Part shown: positions 24,580-32,435 of the stretch, in pieces
How the letters are laid out: each line of letters opens with the position of its first letter
Position numbering within the stretch: the first letter of the stretch is position 1
NCBI GenBank assembly: GCA_913048525.1
Contig: CAJWWP010000003.1
Coordinates: forward strand, 8,889 to 72,888
Reading direction: 5' to 3'
Length of the DNA stretch: 64,000 bases
DNA from: GCA-002712965 sp913048525
GTDB taxonomy: Bacteria; Chloroflexota; Dehalococcoidia; Lucifugimonadales; UBA826
Notes under the pieces: generated by a model
What the model was told of the DNA's origin: nothing
Database searches by the model: none
The model's input: the letters and a program-made list of their open reading frames with translations, nothing else
Program-made: the position numbers and the translations under genes

Positions 24580-25209
24580 GTGATGAATGACATGGAGCCA
24601 TGCGGGTTGCTCGTTGCCACTAGAAACGCTGCGAAGATGCAAGAATTAATGGTCCTTCTCGGGGACACCAGGTATAACCTGCTGTCCTTGAATGAGATGT
24701 CCATTGACCCGGGTTACGAGGTGGAGGAAACTGGCTCGACTTTTGAGGAAAACGCGATATTGAAAGCTGAGGGCTATGGTGCTATTTCGGGAATGATGAC
24801 GCTTGCCGACGACTCTGGTCTTGAAGTTGATGCACTGGGTGGTGCCCCGGGGGTTTTATCTGCCCGGTATGGTGACGAAACATTAGATGATTTGGGCAGA
24901 AATGAGCTGCTCCTCAAAAACGTGTATGGATTGCCAGAAGAGGAACTTACTGCCCGGTTTAGGTGTGTTGTGGCTATTTATACTCCGGGTGATGGGACAG
25001 TGACTTTTGATGGAAAGATTGAAGGCAATATCACACATAATCCTCGAGGTGGCAATGGGTTTGGGTATGACCCCTTATTTTTTTTCCCACCTAAGGCTAA
25101 AACACTTGCGGAGATACCCTCCAGGGAAAAACATGAGGTATCACATAGAGGTACTGCGGTGAGGCAGGCAGCAAGCTACTTGCGAGAAAGAGGTGAGTCT
25201 GGATGTTGA
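24580..25209 (+). CDS. rdgB: non-canonical purine NTP pyrophosphatase (RdgB/HAM1)
   Basis: A 209-residue house-cleaning enzyme that hydrolyses ITP, dITP and XTP to monophosphates. Family marks are LLVATRNAAKMQEL at the N-terminus, EETGSTFEENAILKAEGY near residue 50, LADDSGLEVDALGGAPGVLSARYG near residue 75, and NPRGGNGFGYDPLFF with EKHEVSHRGTAVRQ toward the end. GTG 24580 and ATG 24583 are both possible. The stop overlaps the moaA start by 7 bases, so rdgB, moaA and the RNase HI-MoaC gene form a coupled rightward operon. Confidence 0.95.
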   Translation: MMNDMEPCGLLVATRNAAKMQELMVLLGDTRYNLLSLNEMSIDPGYEVEETGSTFEENAILKAEGYGAISGMMTLADDSGLEVDALGGAPGVLSARYGDETLDDLGRNELLLKNVYGLPEEELTARFRCVVAIYTPGDGTVTFDGKIEGNITHNPRGGNGFGYDPLFFFPPKAKTLAEIPSREKHEVSHRGTAVRQAASYLRERGESGC

Positions 25210-26219
25210 AAGCTGAACCTCTAGATAAACTGTCCCGCCCTCTAAGGGATTTAAGGGTGTCTGTGACGGATCGTTGCAATTTTCGATGTCCTTACTGCAT
25301 GCCCGCTGAAATTTTTGGCGAAAGATACGAGTTCCTCCCAAGAAATGACCTTTTGACGTTTGAAGAGATAACTCGAATCGTTCTGCTGTCAACTCAACTT
25401 GGTGTGAAGAAAGTCAGATTGACGGGGGGTGAACCTCTTATAAGACAGGATATCGTTGAGCTTGTATCAATGATAGCAAATATTGGTGCCATAGAAGATT
25501 TGGCTATGACAACCAACGCTTATCTTCTCTCTGGAATGGCAGAAAGCCTGAAAAAAGCAGGGTTGCAAAGGATAACAGTGAGTCTAGATTCTATTGACGA
25601 CGAAGTATTTCGTAAGATGAATGGCCGAGGATTCGGGACAGCAAAAGTTATGGATGGTATAGCTGCAGCGAAAGAGGCTGGTCTGGACCCAATTAAAATC
25701 AATGCTGTTGTGCAAAAAGGTATTAATGACGACACATTGGTTGAACTAGCACGGTGGTGTCGAGATAACGGCTACACCCCGCGGTTCATTGAGTACATGG
25801 ATGTGGGTACATTAAATGACTGGAAGTTAGACGAGGTGCTCCCAGCGGCTGATATTGTGAGAATAATAGAGAGGGAATTTGCGATTGAACCTATTGAACC
25901 TTCCTACCAGGGAGAAGTTGCAAAAAGATATAGCTATAAGGATGGGAAAGGGGAGTTTGGGGTTATTTCGTCTGTGACGCAACCGTTTTGTGGTGACTGC
26001 ACTAGGCTGCGACTATCTCCAGAGGGACAAATTGTCACGTGCCTGTTTGCGGACGGAGGAACTGATCTTAGGGGACCCATGAGAGACAACATTACTGATA
26101 AGGATTTGCTGAATCTCATGTCAGGAACCTGGACAAATAGGGAGGATCGTTACTCAGAGATTCGTACGTCAATGACTAGCCCAAGAAAAAAGGTTGAGAT
26201 GTACCACATAGGTGGCTAA
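25203..26219 (+). CDS. moaA: GTP 3',8-cyclase MoaA (molybdenum cofactor)
   Basis: A 338-residue radical SAM enzyme that makes 3',8-cyclo-H2-GTP, the first step of molybdopterin synthesis. The SAM cluster motif CNFRCPYCMP is near residue 26 and VRLTGGEPLIRQD near residue 73. The second cluster is formed by FCGDCTRLRLSPEGQIVTC near residues 257-275. The chain ends in the conserved Gly-Gly (MYHIGG) needed for activity. ATG 25203 overlaps the rdgB stop. The partner activity MoaC is encoded in the next gene, fused to RNase HI. Confidence 0.96.
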   Translation: MLKAEPLDKLSRPLRDLRVSVTDRCNFRCPYCMPAEIFGERYEFLPRNDLLTFEEITRIVLLSTQLGVKKVRLTGGEPLIRQDIVELVSMIANIGAIEDLAMTTNAYLLSGMAESLKKAGLQRITVSLDSIDDEVFRKMNGRGFGTAKVMDGIAAAKEAGLDPIKINAVVQKGINDDTLVELARWCRDNGYTPRFIEYMDVGTLNDWKLDEVLPAADIVRIIEREFAIEPIEPSYQGEVAKRYSYKDGKGEFGVISSVTQPFCGDCTRLRLSPEGQIVTCLFADGGTDLRGPMRDNITDKDLLNLMSGTWTNREDRYSEIRTSMTSPRKKVEMYHIGG

Positions 26220-26234
26220 GAAGAGGAAATTCTT

Positions 26235-27185
26235 TTGTCAATGATCACTATCTACACTGACGGGGCTTGCATAGGGAATCCTGGACCAGGAGGTTGGGGG
26301 GCTGTTATATCTGGTGACGGTCCCCAAAGGTCTCTTCATGGTAGAGACTCGGATACAACCAATAATCGTATGGAAATCCTCGCTGTAATTAGAGGCTTGG
26401 AAGATTTACCCGAAAATTCCGATATTACTGTTTATTCCGATTCTTCCTATGTCATTAACACCATGACGAAGAACTGGAAACGAAACAAAAATCAGGACCT
26501 CTGGAAAATCCTTGATGGAGAAGTCGGCAAGAGGAATGTCCAGTGGGTTTGGGTTAAAGGACACGCTGGGGATCCGCTAAACGAAGAGGCCGACCGTCTT
26601 GCGCATTCGGAGGCTGTTGGGAAGCCCGTTTCACCTGTTGGAGAAACATCACCAAATATAGTGGGAGGGGTAGCAATGGAGCAAAAAGAAGAAAAAGACT
26701 TATTTGGTAAGGTTGATAAGTTAACCCATGTTGACGAGCATGGAGAAGCCAGAATGGTAGATGTTGGAAGTAAACCTGATACTGATCGGGTGGCGGTAGC
26801 AAAGGGGTTTGTGAAGATGAAAGCCCAGACGATCGAGTTAGTAAATGCAAATGGAGTTGAAAAAGGGGATGTTTTGGCTGTTGCTCGAGTCGCTGGAGTT
26901 ATGGCAGCGAAGCAGACTTCGAATCTTATTCCTCTCTGCCATCCATTGCCATTGACGCAAGTGACCATCGATTTTGATATTGATATAGAGACCTCAACTA
27001 TTTTAATAACAGGGATTGCAAAGACTAGAGGGAAAACCGGGGTGGAGATGGAAGCTTTAACAGCAACCTCTGTGGCTGCTTTGACCATATATGACATGTG
27101 TAAGTCCGTGGATCGAGGAATGAGTATGGGAGCACGTCTTTCCAGTAAGACCGGCGGACAATCAGGGGATGTTTTTTTAGACTAA
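26235..27185 (+). CDS. RNase HI-MoaC fusion protein
   Basis: A single 316-residue frame with two enzymes. Residues 1-130 are RNase HI with its full carboxylate set: Asp in YTDGACIGNPGPGGW, Glu in NNRMEIL, Asp in YSDSSYV and Asp in NEEADRL, plus the His of VKGHAGD. Residues 160-316 are MoaC (cyclic pyranopterin monophosphate synthase): THVDEHGEARMVDVGSKPDT, IPLCHPLPLTQV, KTRGKTGVEMEALTATSV and TIYDMCKSVDRGMSMG. A linker of about 25 residues joins them. An internal ATG at 26676 with GGAGGGG 5 bases upstream could also yield free MoaC (169 residues). It lies 15 bases after moaA, which explains the MoaC half; the RNase HI half is not pathway-linked. Confidence 0.93.
   Translation: MSMITIYTDGACIGNPGPGGWGAVISGDGPQRSLHGRDSDTTNNRMEILAVIRGLEDLPENSDITVYSDSSYVINTMTKNWKRNKNQDLWKILDGEVGKRNVQWVWVKGHAGDPLNEEADRLAHSEAVGKPVSPVGETSPNIVGGVAMEQKEEKDLFGKVDKLTHVDEHGEARMVDVGSKPDTDRVAVAKGFVKMKAQTIELVNANGVEKGDVLAVARVAGVMAAKQTSNLIPLCHPLPLTQVTIDFDIDIETSTILITGIAKTRGKTGVEMEALTATSVAALTIYDMCKSVDRGMSMGARLSSKTGGQSGDVFLD
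26664..26678 (+). promoter_or_regulatory. internal ribosome site and start for free MoaC
   Basis: GGAGGGG at 26664-26670 followed by TAGCA and ATG at 26676-26678 lies in the linker between the RNase HI and MoaC halves, in the same frame. Translation from here would give a 169-residue MoaC of normal length. Confidence 0.6.
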
Positions 27186-27192
27186 ATTGGCT

Positions 27193-28203
27193 CTATAGAG
27201 ATTTCTTTTTATTTGCTAAGGAACTTAAAATTTCCAGTATGACCCTGAGCGCTGCCTCGGCGGTAATGTTTGCTGGTCCTTCGTAGTCGGGAGCTACCTC
27301 AACTACATCTGCAGCAATTGTTTCCACTGAGCCAACGATGGTTCTAACAGCTCGAAGTAATTCCACGGATGTAAGCCCTCCAGGCTCAGGAGTTCCGGTC
27401 GCAGGTGCAAATGCTGGGTCCAGTACGTCTATATCTACAGAAAGATAGATTAATTCGGGACCATCGAGAGCCTCTGATATTGCATCATCTAGTACAGGAT
27501 CGAAGCCACGTGTTTCGATTTCCGACATCTGGTGCCATCTCATTCCCTGTTCTCGCATCCAGTCAAATAGGGTATGCGGTGGCCAGTAGCCGCGTAGCCC
27601 AACTTGGACAAAATTTTTCCCTTGCACGATTCCATCTTCTATAAGTCGTCTCATAGGGCTGCTGTGTGATGCCAAGACGCCTCCGTAGGTGGCGGGGGCT
27701 GTGTCAGCATGAGCATCAAAGTGGACAATACCGACCTTGCCAGGTCCGTAATGGTTTGCAACTGCTGTTGCAGATGGGAGAGTGATCGAATGATCTCCCC
27801 CGACAACTATTGGAAGAGCGCCAGCTTTGAGGCACTGAGAGACTTTGGCTTGGATAGCTTCATGGCTTCGTTCAAGCGAACTAGGAGGACAATTGGCATC
27901 TCCAAAATCTGCCACTGAAAGAACATCGGTTGGATATACCTGTAGGCCCATGTGATACAAATCGTCATTTGGGGCACCAAAATACCCAGCCTGACGAATG
28001 GCTCTTGGACCGAACCTAGCGCCTGGCCGATTTACAACACCCATATCAAAAGGTGCTCCCATGATCGCAACTTCGACACCTTGTTCCTTTAACCCTTCAG
28101 GGGTTTGTATCAATGGGCTTTGTAGAAACGTTGAGACCCCAACAAAAGATGGCATATCTGCGTCTGAGTTTCTGTATATTGGATCATCTCCAGGTTTTCC
28201 CAA
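27193..28203 (-). CDS. agmatinase/arginase-family ureohydrolase
   Basis: A 336-residue binuclear manganese hydrolase that removes urea from guanidino compounds (agmatine or a relative). Metal ligands are visible in VVGGDHSITLPS, VHFDAHADTAP (DxHxD) and LSVDIDVLDPAFAPATGTPEPGG (DxD). The N-terminal GAPFDMGVVNRPGARFGPRAIR is typical of SpeB-like enzymes. The start is TTG 28203 with AAGGAG upstream. It converges with the RNase HI-MoaC gene (7 bases between stops) and is divergent from an MFS gene. The exact substrate is not determined. Confidence 0.9.
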   Translation of the reverse strand: MGKPGDDPIYRNSDADMPSFVGVSTFLQSPLIQTPEGLKEQGVEVAIMGAPFDMGVVNRPGARFGPRAIRQAGYFGAPNDDLYHMGLQVYPTDVLSVADFGDANCPPSSLERSHEAIQAKVSQCLKAGALPIVVGGDHSITLPSATAVANHYGPGKVGIVHFDAHADTAPATYGGVLASHSSPMRRLIEDGIVQGKNFVQVGLRGYWPPHTLFDWMREQGMRWHQMSEIETRGFDPVLDDAISEALDGPELIYLSVDIDVLDPAFAPATGTPEPGGLTSVELLRAVRTIVGSVETIAADVVEVAPDYEGPANITAEAALRVILEILSSLANKKKSL

Positions 28204-28295
28204 AGTCGTTCTCCTTGCTAACTATCGGTGTGCGTTTAGTAATCGTAGCATTCAAAGTTTTTCTGTTTGCCATCTGTATAGGTTAGAGTACGGTA

Positions 28296-29624
28296 ATGAT
28301 TGCAGATTACCCAGAAGGCTGGACAACTAGAGTTCTTACACGTTTGCTTGGGCCGGCTATGGCCTTTCCTTCCTTCAGGGTATTCTGGTTCGGTACCCTT
28401 GCATCGGTATGTGGTTTCCAGGTGCTTAGTTTTGCACAGTTCTGGATTGTTCATCGTCTGACAGGTGACCCCTTGTTTTTAGGATGGGTTGGTCTTGCCA
28501 CCGCGGTTCCTGCGATTGTTTTGAATCTTTTTGGCGGAGTTTTGGCTGACAGGTTGGAGAGGCGAAAGCTTATCGCTGTGACTCAAACTGTGAACGGTTT
28601 AATTATCTTAATCCTCGCAGCAGTGACGTTTACTGGGATAGTGCAAGCGTGGCATGTGATAGTGCTTGCCTTCTTTGCAGGAGCTGTGAATGCTTTTGAT
28701 CAACCCGCAAGAATGGCTCTATATCCAATTCTGATCGATCGCTCTGTGATGATGAACGCAGTTTCTCTTAATAGTGCTATCTGGACGGGAACTAGGATTA
28801 TAGCTCCAGCAGTGGCGGGTTTGATTATTACGGTTGTGGGAGAAGGGTTCTCATTTCTTCTTTCGGCCATGGGCTTTTTCACCCTGGCTATGGTTGTTGT
28901 GCGTCTAAAAGTTCCAGATGGCATCAAGCCCGAGAGGCCGCAAAGAAAGTCTCGTTCGGATCTGATCGAGGGAATTAAATTTATCTTGGGGAATTCGATA
29001 TTTACTTTCTTGATAGCAATCACTTTTTTTAATAGCTTTTTTGGAATGTCTGTTATTCCGATGATGCCTGTGTTTGCAGTTGATATTCTGAAGGTCGGGG
29101 CAGATGGGCAGGGAGTCATGATGGGTGTTGGTGGGGTGGGGGCTTTTGCTATGACTCTAGGGCTGGGAAGGGTTGGGAATCTGAGGCATAGGGGAATGAT
29201 GATAGTGGTGGGATCCGCTGTGTTCGGACTGTCTCTAACATTGTTGGCGATAAGTTCGAAACAGCTTGGGAATTACCCTCTAGCGGTCTTTTTGATGTTT
29301 GTCATGGGCGCATTTAGCTCTGTTTACATGATTTCTATCATGAGTTCTCTCCAATTAATGGTGCCAGATCATATGAGAGGACGTGTTATGGGTTTTTATG
29401 GGATGACGTGGAGCATTATGCCTTTGGGTGCCATGTACACGGGAGCACTTGCCAAAGTGTTTGCTGACGCTGGCGAAGGTGTCCCGCTCGCTGTTGCTAT
29501 TGGGGGAATCCTGGTCACACTGTTTGCTGTCGGTCCGATTGTAATGAATAAAGGAATACGCGATCTGGATGTAATCATCGAGGAAAGACAAAATATTAGG
29601 GAATCAACAGCTGGAGTAGCATAG
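28296..29624 (+). CDS. MFS transporter, EntS-like
   Basis: A 442-residue major facilitator of about 12 membrane segments, of the MFS_3/enterobactin-exporter-like type. It has FRVFWFGTLASVCGFQVLSFAQFWIV at the N-terminus, VLADRLERRKLIAVTQ (motif A-like loop), NAFDQPARMALYPILID and VSLNSAIWTGTRIIAPAVAG, then LQLMVPDHMRGRVMGFYGM in the second half. Homologs export siderophores or drugs; the substrate here is unknown. It is divergent from the agmatinase-like gene and followed by a DinB-like gene on the same strand. Confidence 0.88.
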   Translation: MIADYPEGWTTRVLTRLLGPAMAFPSFRVFWFGTLASVCGFQVLSFAQFWIVHRLTGDPLFLGWVGLATAVPAIVLNLFGGVLADRLERRKLIAVTQTVNGLIILILAAVTFTGIVQAWHVIVLAFFAGAVNAFDQPARMALYPILIDRSVMMNAVSLNSAIWTGTRIIAPAVAGLIITVVGEGFSFLLSAMGFFTLAMVVVRLKVPDGIKPERPQRKSRSDLIEGIKFILGNSIFTFLIAITFFNSFFGMSVIPMMPVFAVDILKVGADGQGVMMGVGGVGAFAMTLGLGRVGNLRHRGMMIVVGSAVFGLSLTLLAISSKQLGNYPLAVFLMFVMGAFSSVYMISIMSSLQLMVPDHMRGRVMGFYGMTWSIMPLGAMYTGALAKVFADAGEGVPLAVAIGGILVTLFAVGPIVMNKGIRDLDVIIEERQNIRESTAGVA

Positions 29625-29696
29625 AGATAAATTGCAACACATCTTTATGAGCTCTGTTCGCTTTAGAGGATATAACTGCTGATCAAAGGAGAAAAA

Positions 29697-30221
29697 ATGG
29701 ACTTTAGAGAGGTACTGAAACTACAGCTTGAAGAATACCAAGGTGAGCTAAAACGCTTGATAAGTGGTTTAACAGATGAAGAAAGGCGAAAGATGCCCTC
29801 TGAGATGTCACACCATATTGATTTTGCCTTGTGGCATGCGACTCGCGCAGAGGATGTCCTGTTGAATTTTGGGGCTAAGGAAACAGATCAGCTTTGGGTG
29901 CAGGATGGTTGGCATGAAAGGTTCAATATACCGGCACGAGATGTAGGGGTTGGGTACTCAGCTGAGCAGGTTAGAGAAATGCCTTCTACACCGATTGAAT
30001 TATTGCTGGGATACCATGAGGCATGCAGGGAGCAAACGCTTGATTACATCTCCCATGTTGATCCTCTTGAATTGGACAAGCGATGTCCTTTCGAGGCACT
30101 TCATCGACAACTTCCGGACATCACTAAGGGTGGGGTACTCGCTCACATAGTGGTTGAAACGTCTCAGCATCTTGGTCAAATAGGATATATCCGAGGTATT
30201 CTGAGGGGTATAAACAGCTAA
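29697..30221 (+). CDS. DinB-family (DUF664-like) four-helix protein
   Basis: A 174-residue DinB-type four-helix bundle. The conserved His positions are in SHHIDFALWHATRAEDVLL near residue 40 and HIVVETSQHLGQIGYIRG near residues 150-167, matching the metal-binding triad of this family. Members act as metal-dependent transferases or hydrolases, for example mycothiol- or bacillithiol-dependent enzymes. The start ATG 29697 has AAAGGAGA upstream. The actual reaction cannot be told. Confidence 0.85.
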   Translation: MDFREVLKLQLEEYQGELKRLISGLTDEERRKMPSEMSHHIDFALWHATRAEDVLLNFGAKETDQLWVQDGWHERFNIPARDVGVGYSAEQVREMPSTPIELLLGYHEACREQTLDYISHVDPLELDKRCPFEALHRQLPDITKGGVLAHIVVETSQHLGQIGYIRGILRGINS

Positions 30222-30249
30222 TTGACAACAGAATTGACTGGAAACCCCC

Positions 30250-31248
30250 TTAGTCGAATGCGCCTACAATCTCTTGTTCAATTCGCTCAAATTGCTCTAT
30301 ATCTCCTGTTGGAATTCCACCAAACATTATCTCGTCAACCCCTGCTTCAACAAATTCCCCGATGCGTTGGATAACATAATCTTGGGAACCAGCAACAGAA
30401 CCGGAATCTTCCGGTGCCAGAAGTTTTCCGGCGTAATTCCCATGAGTGGGATCAGAGGCTCGGTATCCCAGTCGTCTTACAAAGTCATCGGCTTCTTTTT
30501 GATTGTTGGTTATTTTTATGGGCATAAGCAACGAGTGTTTTATATCTGAAGGATCTCGATTGACATCCTCACAGTGGCGTTCCAGAACTTCCACCTTATG
30601 GTGGTATAGATCTAGGGACATCCCCCGACCAGACCATCCATCAATATTTAGGACGTCTCCATACTTTGCCAGTGTGCGGAGAGTTCTTTTTTCACCGGTT
30701 CCTCCCACTAATATGGGTACGTGAGGGTTGCGGTAGCATGGGGGAGATAAAGGGGCCTCTTCCAAACTGTAATATGTGCCTGAATAATTTACAGGTTCTT
30801 TGGATGTAAAAAGGAGCCTAATTAGTTCACAGGCCTCTTCAAAGCGATCAGATCTTTCCCGCATGGATGGAAATACCCAACCATAAGCCTCATGCTCCCG
30901 TGCGAACCATGCTGCTCCCAAGGACAAAATGAATCTCCCTTTGGAAGCTTGGTCTAGTGTTGAGGCCATTTTGGCGACCAGAGCCGGATTACGGTAGGTG
31001 TTTCCAAGGACGAGGTGTCCTATCTCTAATTTCTTTGTCATTCCAGCGGCGACCGAAGCCAGGGTGAAGCCTTCAAAGGCTGTGCCTTGCTCCTGATCAC
31101 GTTGACCACCAGGTGACCCTGGAGAAGGTGGAAGAAAGTGATCCGCGAACCAGAGACTGTTCCAGCGGCCCCCTTCGAGAGTTTCAATTGATGATCTAAT
31201 CTTCTCCCAGTCAGTGTTGTAGCAACTTACCTGCACTCCGAACTTCAT
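30250..31248 (-). CDS. LLM-class (probably F420-dependent) oxidoreductase
   Basis: A luciferase-like oxidoreductase of 332 residues from ATG 31248, chosen because AGAAAGGAAACA stands before it and MKFGVQVSC is the normal N-terminus; the open frame continues upstream to 31314. Marks are WNSLWFADHFLPP, LEIGHLVLGNTYRNPALVAK, TLDQASKGRFILSLGAAW and VPILVGGTGEKRTLRTLAKYGD. The last block is usual in F420-dependent members. It is convergent with the DinB-like gene and divergent from an SGNH hydrolase. It belongs to a different branch from the EHH-type paralogs at 10.7 and 13.5 kb. Confidence 0.88.
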   Translation of the reverse strand: MKFGVQVSCYNTDWEKIRSSIETLEGGRWNSLWFADHFLPPSPGSPGGQRDQEQGTAFEGFTLASVAAGMTKKLEIGHLVLGNTYRNPALVAKMASTLDQASKGRFILSLGAAWFAREHEAYGWVFPSMRERSDRFEEACELIRLLFTSKEPVNYSGTYYSLEEAPLSPPCYRNPHVPILVGGTGEKRTLRTLAKYGDVLNIDGWSGRGMSLDLYHHKVEVLERHCEDVNRDPSDIKHSLLMPIKITNNQKEADDFVRRLGYRASDPTHGNYAGKLLAPEDSGSVAGSQDYVIQRIGEFVEAGVDEIMFGGIPTGDIEQFERIEQEIVGAFD

Positions 31249-31401
31249 ATTGTTTCCTTTCTCTGGATAATTAGTAGGTCTTGTCAGGTTTATGGTAGCA
31301 GTCTTCCTAATCAATGCTTGGTGATATTTCTAATGTTGAATGTTAGTATGCCTGGCCTAACAGCAAGAGCTTTGCAAATTGGAATAAAAGCGAGTGATTA
31401 A

Positions 31402-32388
31402 ATGTCTCAACGGATATTTCCCAATGATCCCAGAATCAAGTGGCTAGGTGCTATATCACTTGATTCTAATGATGAATATGTCATGCCGTGGAGAATTCCC
31501 TATGAAGAGATAGATCTCTACAACATAGATCTTATGGGTAGAGCAGCCATGCCTGCAGGAGTTCGACTAACTTTTCAGAGTAATGCAGAGAAACTCCTAT
31601 TTAGTTGCGAATCCTTGGAGGAGAGAAGCCCTGCAGATTTGTTTGTTGACGGGGAATATTTTGGGTCCGAAGCTACAGAAAATAGGGAAGCATTCGAATT
31701 TCATGGACTTTCACCTGGCAACAAGGAAATAGAGTTATGGCTACCACAATATGGAGAATTTAGATTTAAGGGATTAGAGATACCAGATGGAGCCTCACTG
31801 TATGCTTCAACGCTGCCAAAACTTACAAAATGGGTCACTTACGGTAGTTCCATAACCCAATGTCGTCAGGCTGCTTCTCCAAGTTTGACCTGGCCATCTA
31901 TCGTATCTCGAAATCGTGGATCAGATCTTACCTGTCTTGGGTATGGCGGCCAGTGTCATCTCGATCCATTGATAGCCAGAGTTATCAGGGATAACGACGC
32001 AGATCTTATATCTCTCTGTGTTGGGATTAATGTATATACCAACCCCTCTATGAATGAGAGGACATTTGGTCCTAATATTGTGGCCTTTATAAAGATAATA
32101 CGAGAGAAGCATCCCTTAACACCTATTGCCATATTTTCTCCTATTTATTCCCCAGGGCGAGAAGATACAGCTAATGTTGTTGGATTTACGTTGAAGGGAA
32201 TGCGAGGCGAAATCAAAAGATCAGTTGATATTCTTATTAGTGTAGGGGATAAAAATCTTTATTATTTTGATGGTCTCGATATTCTGGATGCTGACGACGT
32301 TCATTTATTAGAGGATGGCCTGCATCCGAACACAGAAGGCTATGGATTAATGGCAAAAAATATAATTAAGATGTTGGATGTTATTTGA
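31402..32388 (+). CDS. SGNH/GDSL-type hydrolase
   Basis: A 328-residue esterase-like protein. An N-terminal beta-sandwich (residues 1-140) precedes an SGNH hydrolase domain. Block I is WVTYGSSITQCRQA (nucleophile Ser), block II YGGQCHLDPLIA, block III LCVGINVYT, and block V DGLHPNTEGYGLMA with the Asp-His pair. This architecture resembles carbohydrate or acetyl esterases. No signal peptide is seen. A weak ribosome site precedes ATG 31402. It is divergent from the F420-type oxidoreductase. Confidence 0.85.
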   Translation: MSQRIFPNDPRIKWLGAISLDSNDEYVMPWRIPYEEIDLYNIDLMGRAAMPAGVRLTFQSNAEKLLFSCESLEERSPADLFVDGEYFGSEATENREAFEFHGLSPGNKEIELWLPQYGEFRFKGLEIPDGASLYASTLPKLTKWVTYGSSITQCRQAASPSLTWPSIVSRNRGSDLTCLGYGGQCHLDPLIARVIRDNDADLISLCVGINVYTNPSMNERTFGPNIVAFIKIIREKHPLTPIAIFSPIYSPGREDTANVVGFTLKGMRGEIKRSVDILISVGDKNLYYFDGLDILDADDVHLLEDGLHPNTEGYGLMAKNIIKMLDVI

Positions 32389-32435
32389 AGAGTACGCTGT
32401 TGGAATATAGGTGATAGTTTATTTACGACACGTGA

